DNA of 64,000 nt from the NCBI GenBank assembly GCA_013400975.1, contig WBMZ01011698.1, positions 183,855-247,854 of the forward strand, in the 5' to 3' direction. Below, one piece after another: positions 1 to 12,690 of the stretch. Under the pieces are notes generated by a model, which did no database searches, was not told where the DNA came from, and saw only the letters and a list, made by a program, of their open reading frames with translations. The first letter of the stretch is position 1. Every line of letters begins with the position of its first letter. Source of the DNA: Atrichornis clamosus. Taxonomy: Eukaryota > Chordata > Aves > Passeriformes > Menuridae. Position numbers and translations under genes: made by a program.

Positions 1-243
1 TGCCCATTCCAATGCTTGACCACCCTTTTCATGAAGAAATTCTTCCTGATGTCCAGCCTGAACCTCCCCTGGAACAGCTTGAGGCTGTTTGCTCTCATTC
101 TGTTGCTGGTCGCCTGGGAGAAGAACTCTCACCTGGCTACAACCTCATTTCAGGGAGTTTAGAGAGCAATAAGGTCACCCCTGAGGCTCCTTTTCTCCAG
201 ACTAAGCCCCTCCAGCTCCCTCAGCTGCTCCTCACATGACTCA
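1..243 (-). repeat. CR1 LINE fragment
   Basis: Antisense CR1 3' region (AAATTCTTCCTGATGTCC and CAGCTTGAGGCTGTT landmarks), cut by the window edge. Confidence 0.8.
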
Positions 244-1071
244 CACTCTGCTGGACCAGACTGACATGATGAGATCAGAAATGCGTCCTCAAAGGTGAAT
301 TTCAGAGAAAAGGGACCCATAAAAGAACAGAAAATCAAAACAGGAAACCTGAATAACACATGGCCCACTTTACCTCTCTACCATCAGTGGAGTTGCCAGC
401 TGGGCTGGCGCGGCTGCTTTTGTGTGGGTCACCTCACCTGAAACACCTTGAACATGGTTGGAGCTGTGATATTTTACGTCACACATGAGTCTGACTCAGA
501 GAATGGTCAAATTTGGGCTGTTACGTGGCAAAGCCTGATGGGCTGTGGTCAAAGCAGGCAGGAATCACCCCAGCCATTTCACTTGTTGTGGTGACTCGTT
601 CCCAGTTCTTGCTGGGAACAACAGTTTTGGCTCAGTCCTTTGCAAAGGGGTGGAAATCACTCCGACATGAGTGGTTTATCTTCGTCCATGCTCAAACCCG
701 TGCTAAAGCAGCGCAGCCAGAGTGAGTCTGACCTTGGGCCTTCTATCCATGCTGTGAATTGTGCTTTTGCCTGACTGTCCACATATGCTGATGCAGTGGA
801 TCCAATGGTCCCTGCCAGAATCCAGTGCCATTTATATTTAAGGCCACCCTCAGGGTGAAGAACCCAGGTCAACAATGGAACACGTGAGGCAAAAATCCAG
901 TTACAGAAGACAGAGGAGGTTTTTGGAGGACCCAAATTCTCCTGATTATCATTCCAGAGGTAACAACCAATCATCAGAGCAGGAGAGCAGAGGAGAGCTG
1001 GCAGGACAGAGGGGTGTCACATGCCAGAGAAAGACACAAGCTTGGTCTTGCTGGCTTTTTTATTTAATCAC
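241..1071. other. Non-coding, no feature seen
   Basis: Unique sequence with only short open frames on both strands and no splice-supported exon or repeat that I recognise. Confidence 0.5.
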
Positions 1072-1176
1072 AACATCACAGAATGGTTTGAGTTGGAAAG
1101 GAACTTCAAGATCATCTCATTCCACCCCCACGCCATGGGCAGGGACACCTTCCGCTAGATCAGGTAGCTCCAAGCA
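1072..1176 (-). repeat. CR1 3' end fragment
   Basis: Begins ATCACAGAATGGTTTGAGTT and runs to the CCATGGGCAGGGACACCTTC block; about 105 bases remain. Confidence 0.85.
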
Positions 1177-2324
1177 TTTAATCTTAAGAAAGAGGGGAAA
1201 GCTCCTGTTCCTTCTATCACAGAAAACAAAAAACCAAGCTGGAGTGCAACGAGTGTTTTTGTTGAGAATAAGATGACAGAGCAGAGGTGAAGCTCTTCAA
1301 GTTTTAGTCCAGAAATACAAGGTCTGCCACCCTTCCCTTGAACCCAAGGCTAATTCCCATTTGGATGGCTGTTCAGATAGCTGGTCCTTCTCCTGTGACA
1401 CCCAAACTGCTGTAGCCCTCTCCATGCCCTTTCCTAGAATGCTACTTCCCACAGCCAGTGATGGATAACAATTTGACAAGGCACTGAGGGTTGGGATATA
1501 GGCCTTGTTGTGAATCCTCCAGGCTTAACAAATAAAAAACCAGTCAATATTGCTTTTATTTGCTTTCAGATTTTATCATTTGTGAGTGTAGGGAGATGGC
1601 ATTTATTGATGACTAACAGAGCCCAGCAGCACCACAGTCAATGCTTATCACTTCATTTCATTGCAGCTGCCCCAGCCCTTGCTGCACTCTATATTTTAGT
1701 GCATTATTGCTGTGATGTTTAGGATGCAACAGGCAGCTTTGCTTTTTTTGCAAGGGGAGCAATATTAAGCCTGAAATACTGTAGCTGGTGATAAGTGAAT
1801 TCCCTCTTTACGCCTGAAAAATCAGAAATGTCCCAATATGTGAGCGAGGGTTGTTCTGACAACCCATCTCTGGGTGTAATTATAGCTGAAGGTTGGGATC
1901 TGTCTCGGCAGCAGCTGCTGACTGGCACTGTCTTCTTCCTTTATAGCTCCTGAGCAGCCACTGAGCTCATGCATATTCATGAGCTGAGTGCTGGGAGCGG
2001 TGATAAGAACTTCAGAGAGATTCATTCAGTAGAGTCAGGACCCCGCATCCACCAGCCCGAGCGTGTGGGGCTGATCTCCAGTGAAAGAATCACCATGGGG
2101 GAGCAGAGGGAGAGCTGAAGGGAAATAACCTGGCACAGGGAACAACAGAGGGAAAGGATGGGTTGCTCCGTGCCGGGAAGCGAATCCCAGAGCGCAGCGG
2201 AGAGGAAATGGCAGTGCTGCAGTGAAACAGTGCAGTTGCTTGTAAATAAAGAGCAGTTCAAGGTTTCAAAGCAGGAGAAAGCAAAAGAGACAGGGTTTGG
2301 CTCAGTTCAAGGAGCAAGTTCACA
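1177..2324. other. Non-coding, possible conserved element around 1700-2020
   Basis: No gene. The 1700-2020 stretch is repeat-free, AT-rich and includes the palindrome at 1959-1990; it looks like candidate conserved non-coding DNA but this cannot be tested here. Confidence 0.3.
1959..1990. repeat. Inverted repeat, 13-base arms, with POU-like core
   Basis: Arms CACTGAGCTCATG and CATGAGCTGAGTG pair with one mismatch around a six-base loop. The centre ATGCATATTCAT is one base from the palindromic POU dimer motif ATGCATATGCAT. Confidence 0.6.
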
Positions 2325-2592
2325 TGGGAAGGAAAGGGTAATGGTTTTAAGCTGAAGGAGGTTAGGGTTAGATGGGATATTGGGAAGAAATTCTTCCCTG
2401 TAAGGGTGGGGAGGCCCTGGCACAGGTTTCCCAGAGAAGCTGTGGCTGCCCCATCCCTGGAAGTGTCCAAGGCCAGGTTGGATGGGCCTTGGAGCAATCT
2501 GGGATAGTGGAAGGTGTCCCTGCCCATGGCAGGGGATTGCAACTGGATGATCTTTCAGGTCCCTTCCAACCCAAACCATTCTATGAGTATAT
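2325..2592 (+). repeat. CR1 3' tail
   Basis: Sense tail ending AACCCAAACCATTCTATGAG; 5' truncated to about 270 bases. Confidence 0.9.
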
Positions 2593-3049
2593 GATGCAAG
2601 CTGGCCAGAAATGTGTATTTCTGGAGAAAAAGTTGTGCTCACGTGGTGGAACCTGGCAATACCTGTTGTTGGTACAGCCTGGGCAAAAATCCCTGTCCAG
2701 GGATGTTCTTTACTCTGGTGTCCTGCAGGTGAGGCCCCACAGACAGATCCACCCCATTGAGTTAATGCACATACTTAGGGCAGAGCCATCCAGAAGTTCT
2801 TAATCATACAAAACTGAGGGGGGAAAAGCCACCCACTCCTAATGAACTTGGCTCCTTGGCAGCAGTGAGTAGTCAGTCCTTTCTGTTATCCAGGAACAAG
2901 ATCCTTACATCCAGAAACATGATGTCTGCTAGGATAAAAACCTTTGGAGAGAGAGTTTGGAGGTGCCCACCTGCCCTGGAGAGGTCTTGCAAAGCCCTGA
3001 TGAACTTGCTCAAAGCAGGCTCTAAGCCATGCCCTTATATAAATTTAAG
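2593..3049. other. Non-coding, no feature seen
   Basis: No exon or repeat recognised. Confidence 0.4.
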
Positions 3050-3533
3050 GAATATAAAGATACTAGAAAGTGTCCAAAGGATGGATATGGAGGTGGTGAA
3101 GGGTCTGGAGGGGAAGCCTTAAGGGGAGTGGTTGAGGTCACTTGGTTTGTTCAGCTGAGGAAGAGGAGACTGAGGGGAGACCTCACTGGGGTCTGCAGCT
3201 TCCCCACGAGGGGAAGAGGAGGGGCAGGCACTGATCTCGGCTCTCTCTGACCAGTGACAGGACCGGAGGGAATGGCCTGGAATTGTGTCAGAGAAGGTTT
3301 AGATTGGATATTAGGGAAAGGTTCTTCACCCTGAGGGTGGCTGGGCCCTGGAACAGGCTCCCCAGCGCAGTGGTCACAACCCCAACCCTGAGAGAGCTCA
3401 AAAAGCATTTGGACAATGCTCTCAGGCACAGGGTGGGATTCTTGGAGTTGTTCTGTTCAGGGCCAGGTGCTGGACTCGATGATCCTTGTGAGTCCCTTCC
3501 AGCTCAGGACATTCTCTGATTCTGTAGTTCTGT
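3050..3533 (+). repeat. CR1 3' tail, divergent subfamily
   Basis: Carries the GAGGGGAAGAGGAGGGGCAG and CTGGACTCGATGATCCTTGT landmarks that distinguish it from most other copies here; the same type recurs at 56848. Confidence 0.88.
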
Positions 3534-5152
3534 GTGCAGGTCACCTTGCCCGTTCTCCCAGGCTCTCCATGGAGGCAGCTTTGGTGATAAACAGTGGGAA
3601 TGCAAACAGGAGCAGCCCCAGGACTGAAACATCAGTTTGTCACACAGAGAAGCCAATACACAGCTTGCACCCAGCAGCAGCTTCTCTTTATTATTATTAC
3701 AGATATCACAGGAGCATTTAGCTCTGGCTGGGCCCGGTTGTGCCAGGCTCGGCACACAAGGAGTGAGATCCCTCAGACAAATGGGGCCATCTGTGGCAGT
3801 CACCCTGAACTCCCTTTGCAATCAACAGGCACTTCCAGAGGGTGATTCCTCTCCTCCAAAAGCAACCAGCAAAATGCTGAGAGATGAATCATGTTTTAAA
3901 ATGCCTGGGTTTGCCCCCTGTTAAGGGGTCTAGATGAACAATGCATTTGTTTACACGGATTAGGGCTGAATCACGTCTTCCCCTTTCCCAGTTGCTGAAC
4001 TTGGGGATGACAGTGTGTGACTGTTTTTCTCCCTATTCCCAAGCAGTTGAGCTCATCCTAGGCTGCCTTTCTTCTCCCCAAGAGATATTTTACATTCAGA
4101 CAACTCAAAGTGATCAGTAAACGTGAAAAAACGATGCCCCGTTCCACTTGGTGCAGACTCACAAGGAGATTTTAGCTCTGTCCACCCCTGAAGACATAAA
4201 TTATCATTTCCTAGAGTCCATCTCAACGTGTTAGCACTAAAAAAAATAAAACAAATAGTGCAAGTGTGGGTGTCCTGCAGCCTCAGTTATCTAAAAAGCT
4301 GCAAGATCGTGACACGCTGGTGAGTCAACCATGCAGTTTGGGGCAGGAGAGTGTCTTGGAGATCAGAAATTTAGGCGTAGTGTCCTTGAAAGCAAAGAGA
4401 GAAACAGCTCTGAGCACTGGCTTGATAAGAAAATCAGGCATAACAAGCAAAATCCTGGAACTGGGCAGGATGGCTGGGAGAGAGTTGCAAAATGCCTGCT
4501 GGAGCTTTAAGAAATGGTTTGGCGTGGCCAGGAAGTGCTGCTGACACCTGGGCAGTCCCCTGGCCTTGCTGGGGGGTGGTTTACGCACCCTTTAATTGCT
4601 TTCAAGGGGCTCATCTTAATGAGAAGTAGCAACGTTAATTGCTTGGGTTGGTTCTGCCTGATAAAGCCCTTTCAGAGCTGCTTGGGAAATGGGTCGCTTT
4701 TCAGGCCACACAGACTCTTTAAAACATCCCCAGACACTCACTCGCTGCCTAAGAACAAATCCACTGCCCCAAAAAGCACCAAAATACCTAAAACAGTGAA
4801 GGAAATCTCCACTGGGGACATGTCTTTGTCCAAGAGCCCAGCAGGACGATGTGACCCCACTGAATTATAAATGAAGAACTTCAAAATTTCTCATGTCTTT
4901 ATTGAGTTGGCCTCATTAGCCTGTTTAGTTTTGGATCCTTGTCTCTTCAGAGCAGGAGAGATTTCATTGAAACTTTCCAGTGTGTAAGTTTAAAGAATAC
5001 AGAATTATCCACAGGATCTCTTAGATTCTGTAAATATATAACTTTCTCTTTCCTTATCACTTTTTAATAGCATCACAGGCAATTTGCCCTCCAACTTGGC
5101 TGTAACTGCAAAGAGAAGAACCTCCCCCACAAGCAGCTGTGAGGTCACTGTC
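3534..5152. other. Non-coding, no gene seen
   Basis: Unique DNA with no supportable exon. AT-rich homeobox-like words (TTAATTGC) at 4592-4640 hint at a regulatory element but nothing decisive is visible. Confidence 0.4.
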
Positions 5153-5700
5153 ACAGAATCATAGAATCGTGGAATGGTTTGAGTTGGAAAGGACCTTAAG
5201 GATCACCCAGTTCCAACCCCTGCACCACAGGCAGGGACACCTTCCACTATCCCAGGTTGTTCCAAACGCCATCCAACCTGGCCTTGGACCCTTCCAGGGA
5301 TGGGGCAGCCACAGCTTCTCTGGGAAACCGGTGCCAGGCCTCACCACCCTCTCAGGGAAATTTTTTTCCTTATATCTGGTCTGAGTCTTCCCTCTTTCAA
5401 TTTTAAATCATTCCCCCTTGTCCTGTCGCTCCATCCCTTGTCCAGAGTCCCTCTCCAGCTCTCGTGGAGCCACTTTAGGCACTGGAAGGGACTCTGAGGT
5501 CTGCCTGGAGCCTCCTCTTCTCCACCACCAGCTCTCCCAGCCTGGCTCCAGAGCAGAGGGGCTCCAGCCCTCAGAGCATCTCCCCGGCCTCCTCTGGGCT
5601 CGCTCCAGCAGCTCCACGTCCTCCTGATGGAGACCCTGGAGCTGGACACAGTGCTCCAGGCAGGGTCTCACAAGAGCAGAGCAGAGGAGAAGAGTCAGCT
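5153..5700 (-). repeat. CR1 fragment, long copy
   Basis: Starts with the ATCATAGAATCGTGGAATGG terminal block and extends 550 bases to the CAGTGCTCCAGGCAGGGTCT block. Confidence 0.9.
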
Positions 5701-6371
5701 CCTGTTTCTTGCTGCCTTTTTAAAAGCTGCACTCTCAGTCTGGAAAGTCCAGGGGAACATCAGAGCCTGGTGCCACCTCAGCTGCCTCTCAGCACTGCGC
5801 CTTTGCTAACCCACGATTGATTAACAGTTTGCTTTCATCTTCATTTCAGAGCCTGTGGAAGGAGCTGTGCTGTGCTCAGAGCCTGGGACTCGCTGTACCA
5901 ACGTGGAAAAAAAACCCCACCATCCCATCAAAGCTGTCATTCCCTTTGGCAAGCAGTTCTATTAGAGATGCACGAGGTGTGCTCTGAAGTCTCTCCCCAT
6001 TTATTTCTCCATCGTCCGCCTGCTGCGGATTCCTCCAGTGCTCATTCCTAATGAATCCTGCTGTTTCATGGAAATGACCCATGTTGGGCTGCACCAGGAT
6101 GGCTGTGTCTGCCCGGATTACCTTTGGGAAGGTGTTAATGAGAGGTGGCAGGGCTATTACCGAGGAGAGCAGCTCTGGGGAAGAGCTGCGATTCAGCCGA
6201 GCACGCCCGGGATGCCCAGAGCTGACAGAGATCACACAATGCAATTAAAAAGCCAAGCTCAGGTAGTGGCAAGCTCTGCAGTGCTTGGTGTGTGAAGCAT
6301 CCAGGAGAGCCTCCTTCACATCCCATTCATCGTGGAGGGGGATCCAGCTCGGGATTGACATCCCACCTGCA
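5701..6371. other. Non-coding, no feature seen
   Basis: No exon or repeat recognised. Confidence 0.4.
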
Positions 6372-6645
6372 CTGCCCCATTAGAGACAGGATGCACAAAG
6401 TGCCACCAGATTGATCAGAGGGATGGAGCACCTCTGCTGTGAGGAGAAAATGAGAGAATTGGGGTTATTCAGCCCTGGGGAAAAGAAGCTTTGGGGTGAC
6501 CTAATTGTGGCTTTCCAACACCTGAAGGGAGCCTGTAAGGAAGATGGAGAGGGACAATTTACAGGAGCCTGGAGTGACAGGACAAGGGGGAATGGCTTCA
6601 AACTGAGAGCAGGTTTAGATTAGAGATTAGGAAAGTTCCTTTTCA
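6372..6645 (+). repeat. CR1 fragment
   Basis: AGGATGGAGCACCTCTGCTG-type block through GGCTTCAAACTGAGAGCAGG; its 3' end is missing. Confidence 0.8.
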
Positions 6646-6689
6646 CTCCAAGGTGAACTCCAACATGGGACAATTGTCTGTAATGTAAT

Positions 6690-6962
6690 GCTAAATTGGG
6701 TAAGGGGAAACAGCCTCAAGTTATGCCAGGGAGATTTAAGTCAGATGTTAGGAAAAATTTCTTCATCAAGAGCTTTGTCAAACATTGGGAAAAGCTGTCC
6801 AGGGAAGTGTGGAGTCACCATCCCTGGAGGGATTTACAGGACTTGTAGGTGTGGCTCTTGGGGACATGGTTTAGTGGTGGCCTTGCCCACCAATGGTTTA
6901 ATGGTTGGACTTGATGGTCTTAGAGGTCTTTTACAACCTAAACGATTCTCTGATTTTATAAC
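6690..6962 (+). repeat. CR1 3' tail, second subfamily
   Basis: Ends GGACTTGATGGTCTTAGAGG ... GATTCTCTGATTTTATA. The subfamily differs from the preceding copy, so this is a separate insertion. Confidence 0.8.
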
Positions 6963-9039
6963 TTAAATAAAACAGGTCCCATGAGGAACAGAGGGATCTA
7001 TAACAGCTCTGTGGGATGGGTGATTTGTCATTTGTTGCATGAAGTTGGATCCAAATCCAGGGCCTGGAAGCCGAGCATAGATATAAGCAAATTAAAAATA
7101 TGGTACAAACTCGGGCTATTGGGATAAATAACCACGGGAATAGATTCACTTTTCTATCAGCTGGATCGTTCTGAAAAGTGTGGGAGTGTCCCAATAGATA
7201 ATTATCACAGAAGCACTTGCTGTCGGGCAGATAAAGGAACTGTTGGGACAATTTAATAACCTGTGCCCTGCAGTAGGTCAGGCCACAATTTGCAGAAGTC
7301 AGGACGGGCTGTTGTGAAGTTGGAAAGTCTTTTCCAGCTTTTCACTGTGCTTAGGCAGGATAAAACCAGTTCATATATGGAGCCCATGATCTGTAAAAGT
7401 CTTTTGAATGCACCACTTCAAACCAACCCTGCACTTAAGCAAAACCTCTGCTGGTGCAGATGAAACAAATCCACCTCTTTGTTCCTAAAATGAAAGTCAA
7501 ATCTACTTTTACTTTTGTTTTTCTTGGCTTTGGGTTGTTTCTTTTTTGTTGTTGTTTGTTTGAGTGGGATTTTTTATGTTAAGCCAACACCCTGATTCAG
7601 CCCTACAGGGTATGAATTCACCTTTACAGAATTACAGGGTTCAGGTGAGCTTTGGCTGTTTATTTTCATAAACACTCTGTTAGTCAGTGGAGAACAGCAG
7701 TTGATTCAGTTGTCAAATGCCATTTAAAATGCTCAGGATATTGTGTAGTTCTGCATTTACCAATCAGGAAGGTTATGGGTGGCAACAATTGATTCCCTGG
7801 TATCAGCACAGAACATTTTTCAAGGAAAACCATGGTTAGGGGACTCTTTCCTGTAACTGCCAGCTGAGCTCAGATTCATTCCTCAGTCTGGAGTAAAAAA
7901 TATTATGTGAGGAGCTGGTGACAATGAAATGTTATCACTAAATGTAAAATCAAATGCAGTTTTAGAGCTGGCTTTCCTGAAAGCTCAGTAGTTTAAATAA
8001 GCATAAAATGGTGGAGTTTTACATGGCAGAGAAAAATAATGAAACCATTTTTCAGAGAGGAAAAATCTAAAGTTCAGATTGGAAACAAAGTGAACATAGT
8101 TTTATTATTTTTTCTTCTGAGATATGATAAATTTAAGGTGGCTATAAAAATAATGATATAATAAGAATAATAATTATTGGCTGATTTTAACTGATATTAA
8201 CTGGAAAATAATTTTAATTTTAAACTTTAATTTTTATTATCATTTCCAACTTTCCTTCCACAAGCAATCCCCATCTCTCCACATGTATAAGATACCAGCT
8301 GGAAGTGTGTGCTGGATACTGACACACAAATTATTAGCACAACACGTATTTTCCTCCCCTTGAGAATGTCCCTACCCAGCCTGGAACAGACTGTACAATT
8401 CCTGTTCTTATTTACCTCATTAATGCATTTGCACGTTGGCTGCCCTTCCTCCTCAAGAAAAACAGGCAGTGGAAAACTCCAGGGCCAGATCCTCCCTCTT
8501 TTCTTTCCTTGAATACTAACCTCACCTTTAGGTAGATTTTTTTTGGGCAATTCACAGAAATCAGACCAAATTTCGTAAGTGTGGATATCAACTGTCTTCC
8601 AAACGTTTTGCTTCAAGGTTAAGTGCCTTTTCACCATGCTCAGTGAATGACTTTCCTGAAAGGAGGTGACAGAGAATACACATTAAAAATTGTATAAAAC
8701 TCAGAATAACGCTCAGAAAGCAACAACGAGACTCAATTTTCATTTAGGATTCAGCCAAAAGTAATGTTCTGGATGAGGACAGAGGAGTTTGTGCCTCCTG
8801 GCCACTGCTTGATTTCAGAGTTCCCACGGCCTTCCTTTTTCCCAGCCTGAGATTGGTATTCCATTTGCAAAACAGGGTCCTTGTGATGTTGTATCAACCA
8901 TTCCATTATCCAGCTGAATCCGTCCACCTACCTGAAGCTGAGCAAGGCTTTATTATATATAAACTGCATCCTGATTTAATCCAGAACAGGCAGAACCAGG
9001 TACATTTTTGCTGCAATTTTATTTTTCTCCACAGGGGAT
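6963..9039. other. Non-coding; AT-rich tract near 8040-8245
   Basis: No exon supported. 8100-8245 is very AT-rich with several TAATAATAAT runs. A 136-codon minus-strand frame at 8227-8637 has no recognisable family and no context, and is not called. Confidence 0.45.
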
Positions 9040-9366
9040 GAGTAGGAAAGGGAGACAAGGATGATAAAGGTGGGGCTGCTTAGCCTGGAGAAGGGAAGGA
9101 TCTAGGGAGACCTTGGAGCCCCTTCCAGTGCCTAAAGGGGCTCCAGGAGAGCTGGAGAGGGACTTGGGACAAGGGATAGAGTGACAGGACACAGGGAATG
9201 GCTTCCCACTGCCAGAGGGCAGGGGTAGATGGGATATTGGGCAGGAATTCTTCCCTGGGAGCGTGGTGAGGCCCTGGCACAGGTTGCCCAGAGAAACTGT
9301 GGCTGCCCCATCCCTGGAAGTGTTCAAGGCCAGGTTGGACCAGGCTTGTTCTAGTGGAAGGTATCA
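9040..9366 (+). repeat. CR1 fragment
   Basis: From GGTGGGGCTGCTTAGCCTGG to TCTAGTGGAAGGTATC; the terminal 8-mer tail is lost. Confidence 0.88.
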
Positions 9367-11100
9367 CATATTTCCAATAAAGTCTAAATTTTTGGTTGAT
9401 TTGGTTTGGTTTGTTTTGGGGTTTGGTTTTTTTTTCCTTTTTTCATTTTCATCCCAGAACATTTTGTTGGTGAGTAGCACAATAATTAATCCATGTCCAG
9501 CCAAGCTCCAAATCCTTTCCCTAATGAGCCCCAGAGGGCAATTATTCCTTTGAACAAGGCACTGGTGGATAAGGCTGCACCAACAAAAAAAGCCAACACT
9601 GGGTGTGAAGTTCAATGGTTCTGGGTCACACTCAGGGACAGAAAACTGATTCTTTTTGTTGGTTTTTTTTTTTTTTTCTGACAGGAGTTTTCTTTAGTTT
9701 TTCCAATCATCACATTTAACCATTTCTTCATTCTGTGACTGTGCTCCCACTTAGGGACAGGAACAGCTGCTCTTGGTGTTCCAGGACCATCCCATAGCCC
9801 AGCAGAAAATCAAGGCTCTGTAGGATCAAGGGATGAGCAATGAAAGGAGCCTCTTCACCCTACAGAGCCCATCGACCAGAGAAGATGAGGGGAGGAAAGG
9901 GAGACCCAGGGAAAAAAGGGGATTCGCCCAAGGTTTCAGAGCAGCAAAGGACCCCTTCAGGCTCTTCCCTGAGCTCCTGCTGCCCATGTGTGTCCTCGTG
10001 CTCAGGGAAGATTTCCCTGCTCCCTCTGGAGTTCCATCTGCTCCCACACTGCTCTTTCTCCTGCCCAGTAGAGGAGAAGGCAAAACGGGGAGACAAACAC
10101 GAAATGCTGGGTCTGGATCGTGGCCTGGTGGTGGCCAAGGCTGTCAGATGACATCGTTAATCATCTGTTGTTGCTGCTCTGAGGCTTTTTGCTGGGGAAT
10201 GCTCAATTTGAGGCCTTCCATGGGGCTCTCCCTGCTTGGTTTTGGTCTCTTATTTTTGGTGACCAGCTCTGAGGGGAACAGAGACCACACTTAGAGTTTT
10301 TATGACTATGGTAAGACCCCATTTTCTCCCCTGGAAGGAGTATCCTCATATCTTTACTCCTTCCCTCTCTGCTGACCCTGTTCCACACGCACACACCCAA
10401 TTACTTCCAGAGCTGCTTTTCCATTAGCAGAGCTGAACTAATGCTGCCTATTTTTCCCCTTTCTCATTTTGAAAAGCTCCATCTGTCCCAGGGGGAGGGA
10501 GAGAAGAGTTTCTGAGTATAATGATGGACTTCTGGAGCCATCTGAGAAAGAAAACCCTAAAAAGGCAACACACACACACACGCACAAAGGAAGGAGAACA
10601 GAGAACAGTGAGGGCTCATCCTAGTACAGATTGTGGACTGCTACTCTGTCTTTGCATGAGGCCATTAATCATCTTTATTGCCTGGCTTCATTTTTTTTTC
10701 CCCTTCTTTTTCTTTTTTTTTTTTTTTTAAAGACTGCAGTAAACAGGCAGGATCTGTGAGGGAAAGGATTCAAGCTTCACATATGGGAGGCAGGGAGAGC
10801 AGAGTGAGCTGGGAACAGGCAGCAGACGGGGAGTTTCAAAGGAACAGGCAGATGAAAGCCCCTGCAGCAAAGAAAGCCTCGGAGACAGAACGGGAACCTC
10901 CAGCCCAGGATGCCATTCGGGAAGATTTTATTAGGAGTCTGTGAAGCTCCAAGCAGGAGAGTTGAGCTGGTCTGTTTTAAAGGGACATGGGGGAGAGTTT
11001 TAGGCTATGCTAGGAAATTCTTAATCCCTGCCAAATATAGGTGTTTCTCGTGCTGCAGCCTCGACTGCGTTGGGTTTGTGTGGCAAGGAAAGCATCCACT
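9367..11100. other. Non-coding with simple repeats
   Basis: Holds T-tracts at 9663-9677 and 10690-10728 and a short (CA)n at 10569-10585. A 153-codon frame at 9833-10294 shows no family features. Confidence 0.45.
10690..10728. repeat. Poly(T)-rich tract
   Basis: Near-continuous T with a few C; no adjacent retroelement identified. Confidence 0.9.
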
Positions 11101-11500
11101 CTCCCATGGAGACAGGCTGGGAGAGCTGGGGTTGTTCTGTATGGAGAAGGGAACGCTCCAGGGAGACCTCAGAGCCCCCTCCAGTGCTTAAAGGGGCTCC
11201 AAGAGAGCTGGAGAGGGACGTGGGACAAGGGATGGAGTGACAGAACAAGGGGGAATGGCTTCAAACTGCAGGGTTAGGTGGGATATTGGGAAGAAATTCT
11301 TCCCTGGGAGGGTGGTGAGGCCCTGGCACAGGCTGCCCAGAGAAGCTGTGGCTGCCCCATCCCTGGCAGTGCCCAAGGCCAGGTTGGATGGGGCTTGGAG
11401 CAACCTGGGGTGGTGAAAGGTGTCCCTGGCCACGGCAGGGGGTGGAGTGAGTTGATCTTCAAGGACCCTTCCAATCCAAACCACTCCTTGATTTTGCGTC
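11101..11500 (+). repeat. CR1 3' tail
   Basis: GAGACAGGCTGGGAGAGCTG block through AATCCAAACCACTCCTTGAT. Confidence 0.92.
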
Positions 11501-12579
11501 TTAGAGAAGAGCAGGCTGAGGGTGGAAGAGTTGGGAGGAGACACCCGACTGCCAACCTGGGCACCTGTGATTTGAACACAAACAGCTCTGGCAGCATCAC
11601 TCTGAACAGTTAACAAGCAGTCAGAGACTCCTCAGCATCATTTTCCCAGTCTGAAAAGCATCCCAGTGGTTCAACACTGGGAAAAGTGTGTGATTAACAG
11701 GCCAACAAAGCAGCATCTTAAATCATGCCAAACAGGCAGCTGAGAGGTTCAGGGACTGACGGGAAACCTGGGGTTCTCAGACAAAAATCCTTGCCTAGAA
11801 CTGAGTCATCATGACAGCATTAATGATAGGGAATAAAGTCAGGGAAATAATGAGAAAATGCTTTCACTGTGTCATTTCAGGAAAAGGGCACAATGCAAAT
11901 TAGGCCACTATTGCAGATAATTAGAGGTGTAAGAATGGATATCTTTGATTAAAATTGGGAGCTCAGGCAGGCTGGAACTGCAGAACAATGCCTTGTTTTC
12001 CCTTGAAAAATCCAAAACCAGAGAAAAGATAAACACAGACATTAGGGAGTTCAACATTCTCTCTTCCAAGGGCAGCTTTGGACTCACTTTTTAGAGACAT
12101 TTTAAAATGCTCAGCATGTCACTCCAGATAAGTGGAAAAAAACCTATGGAATGGACTGTTAAGCATGATAGCTGCTTTTCTAGAAGATTCTGGAGCTGGC
12201 CCAAAGGCCAGGAACTGCAGCAGAGCAGGAAAAGACCAACCCAAAGCACACCAGATTCGGGACCCTTTTGGGAATACATCCTACAGAAAGAGTTTTTCCG
12301 AGGTCTGAAAACCCCTTGAGGGGCAATTCCAGGTCTTAATTTCTAAATTCTCTGCAGTCATGTTGCTCCATCTCCTCCAGCTGCCCCAACCATTCCTGTC
12401 CTACAACTCCTGAGTCCTGAGCCAGTCCCACACCTATGGCACACATGGAATTACCTGTTCTTTAGTGGGATGAAGGGTATTACCTCTTCTGTAGAGGGAT
12501 CACATGGTGTGGATCTTTCTACTGATGTGTGTAAGGTTCTGGAGTGGAGGATGAATTTGTGGAAACTTTTCCTATCAAT
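11501..12579. other. Non-coding, no feature seen
   Basis: Unique DNA, AT-rich near 11860-11960; no exon supported. Confidence 0.4.
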
Positions 12580-12690
12580 GCCAGCTTGGATAGGCCTCTG
12601 AGCAACCTGGTATGGTGGAAGATGTCCCTGCCCATGGCAGGGGAGGGGAATGATCTTTAAGGTTCCTTCCATCTCAAACCAGTTGATAAT
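12580..12690 (+). repeat. CR1 3' end fragment
   Basis: ATGCCAGCTTGGATAGGCCT through CCATCTCAAACCAG. Confidence 0.8.

Noticed and set aside
9080..9367. Recurring peptides such as QGWGSHSFSG across the window
   Set aside because: Translations of the same CR1 3' region in many copies; this part of CR1 is non-coding.
9833..10294. 153-codon plus frame
   Set aside because: No recognisable family, no codon-usage or splice support, in ordinary intergenic DNA.
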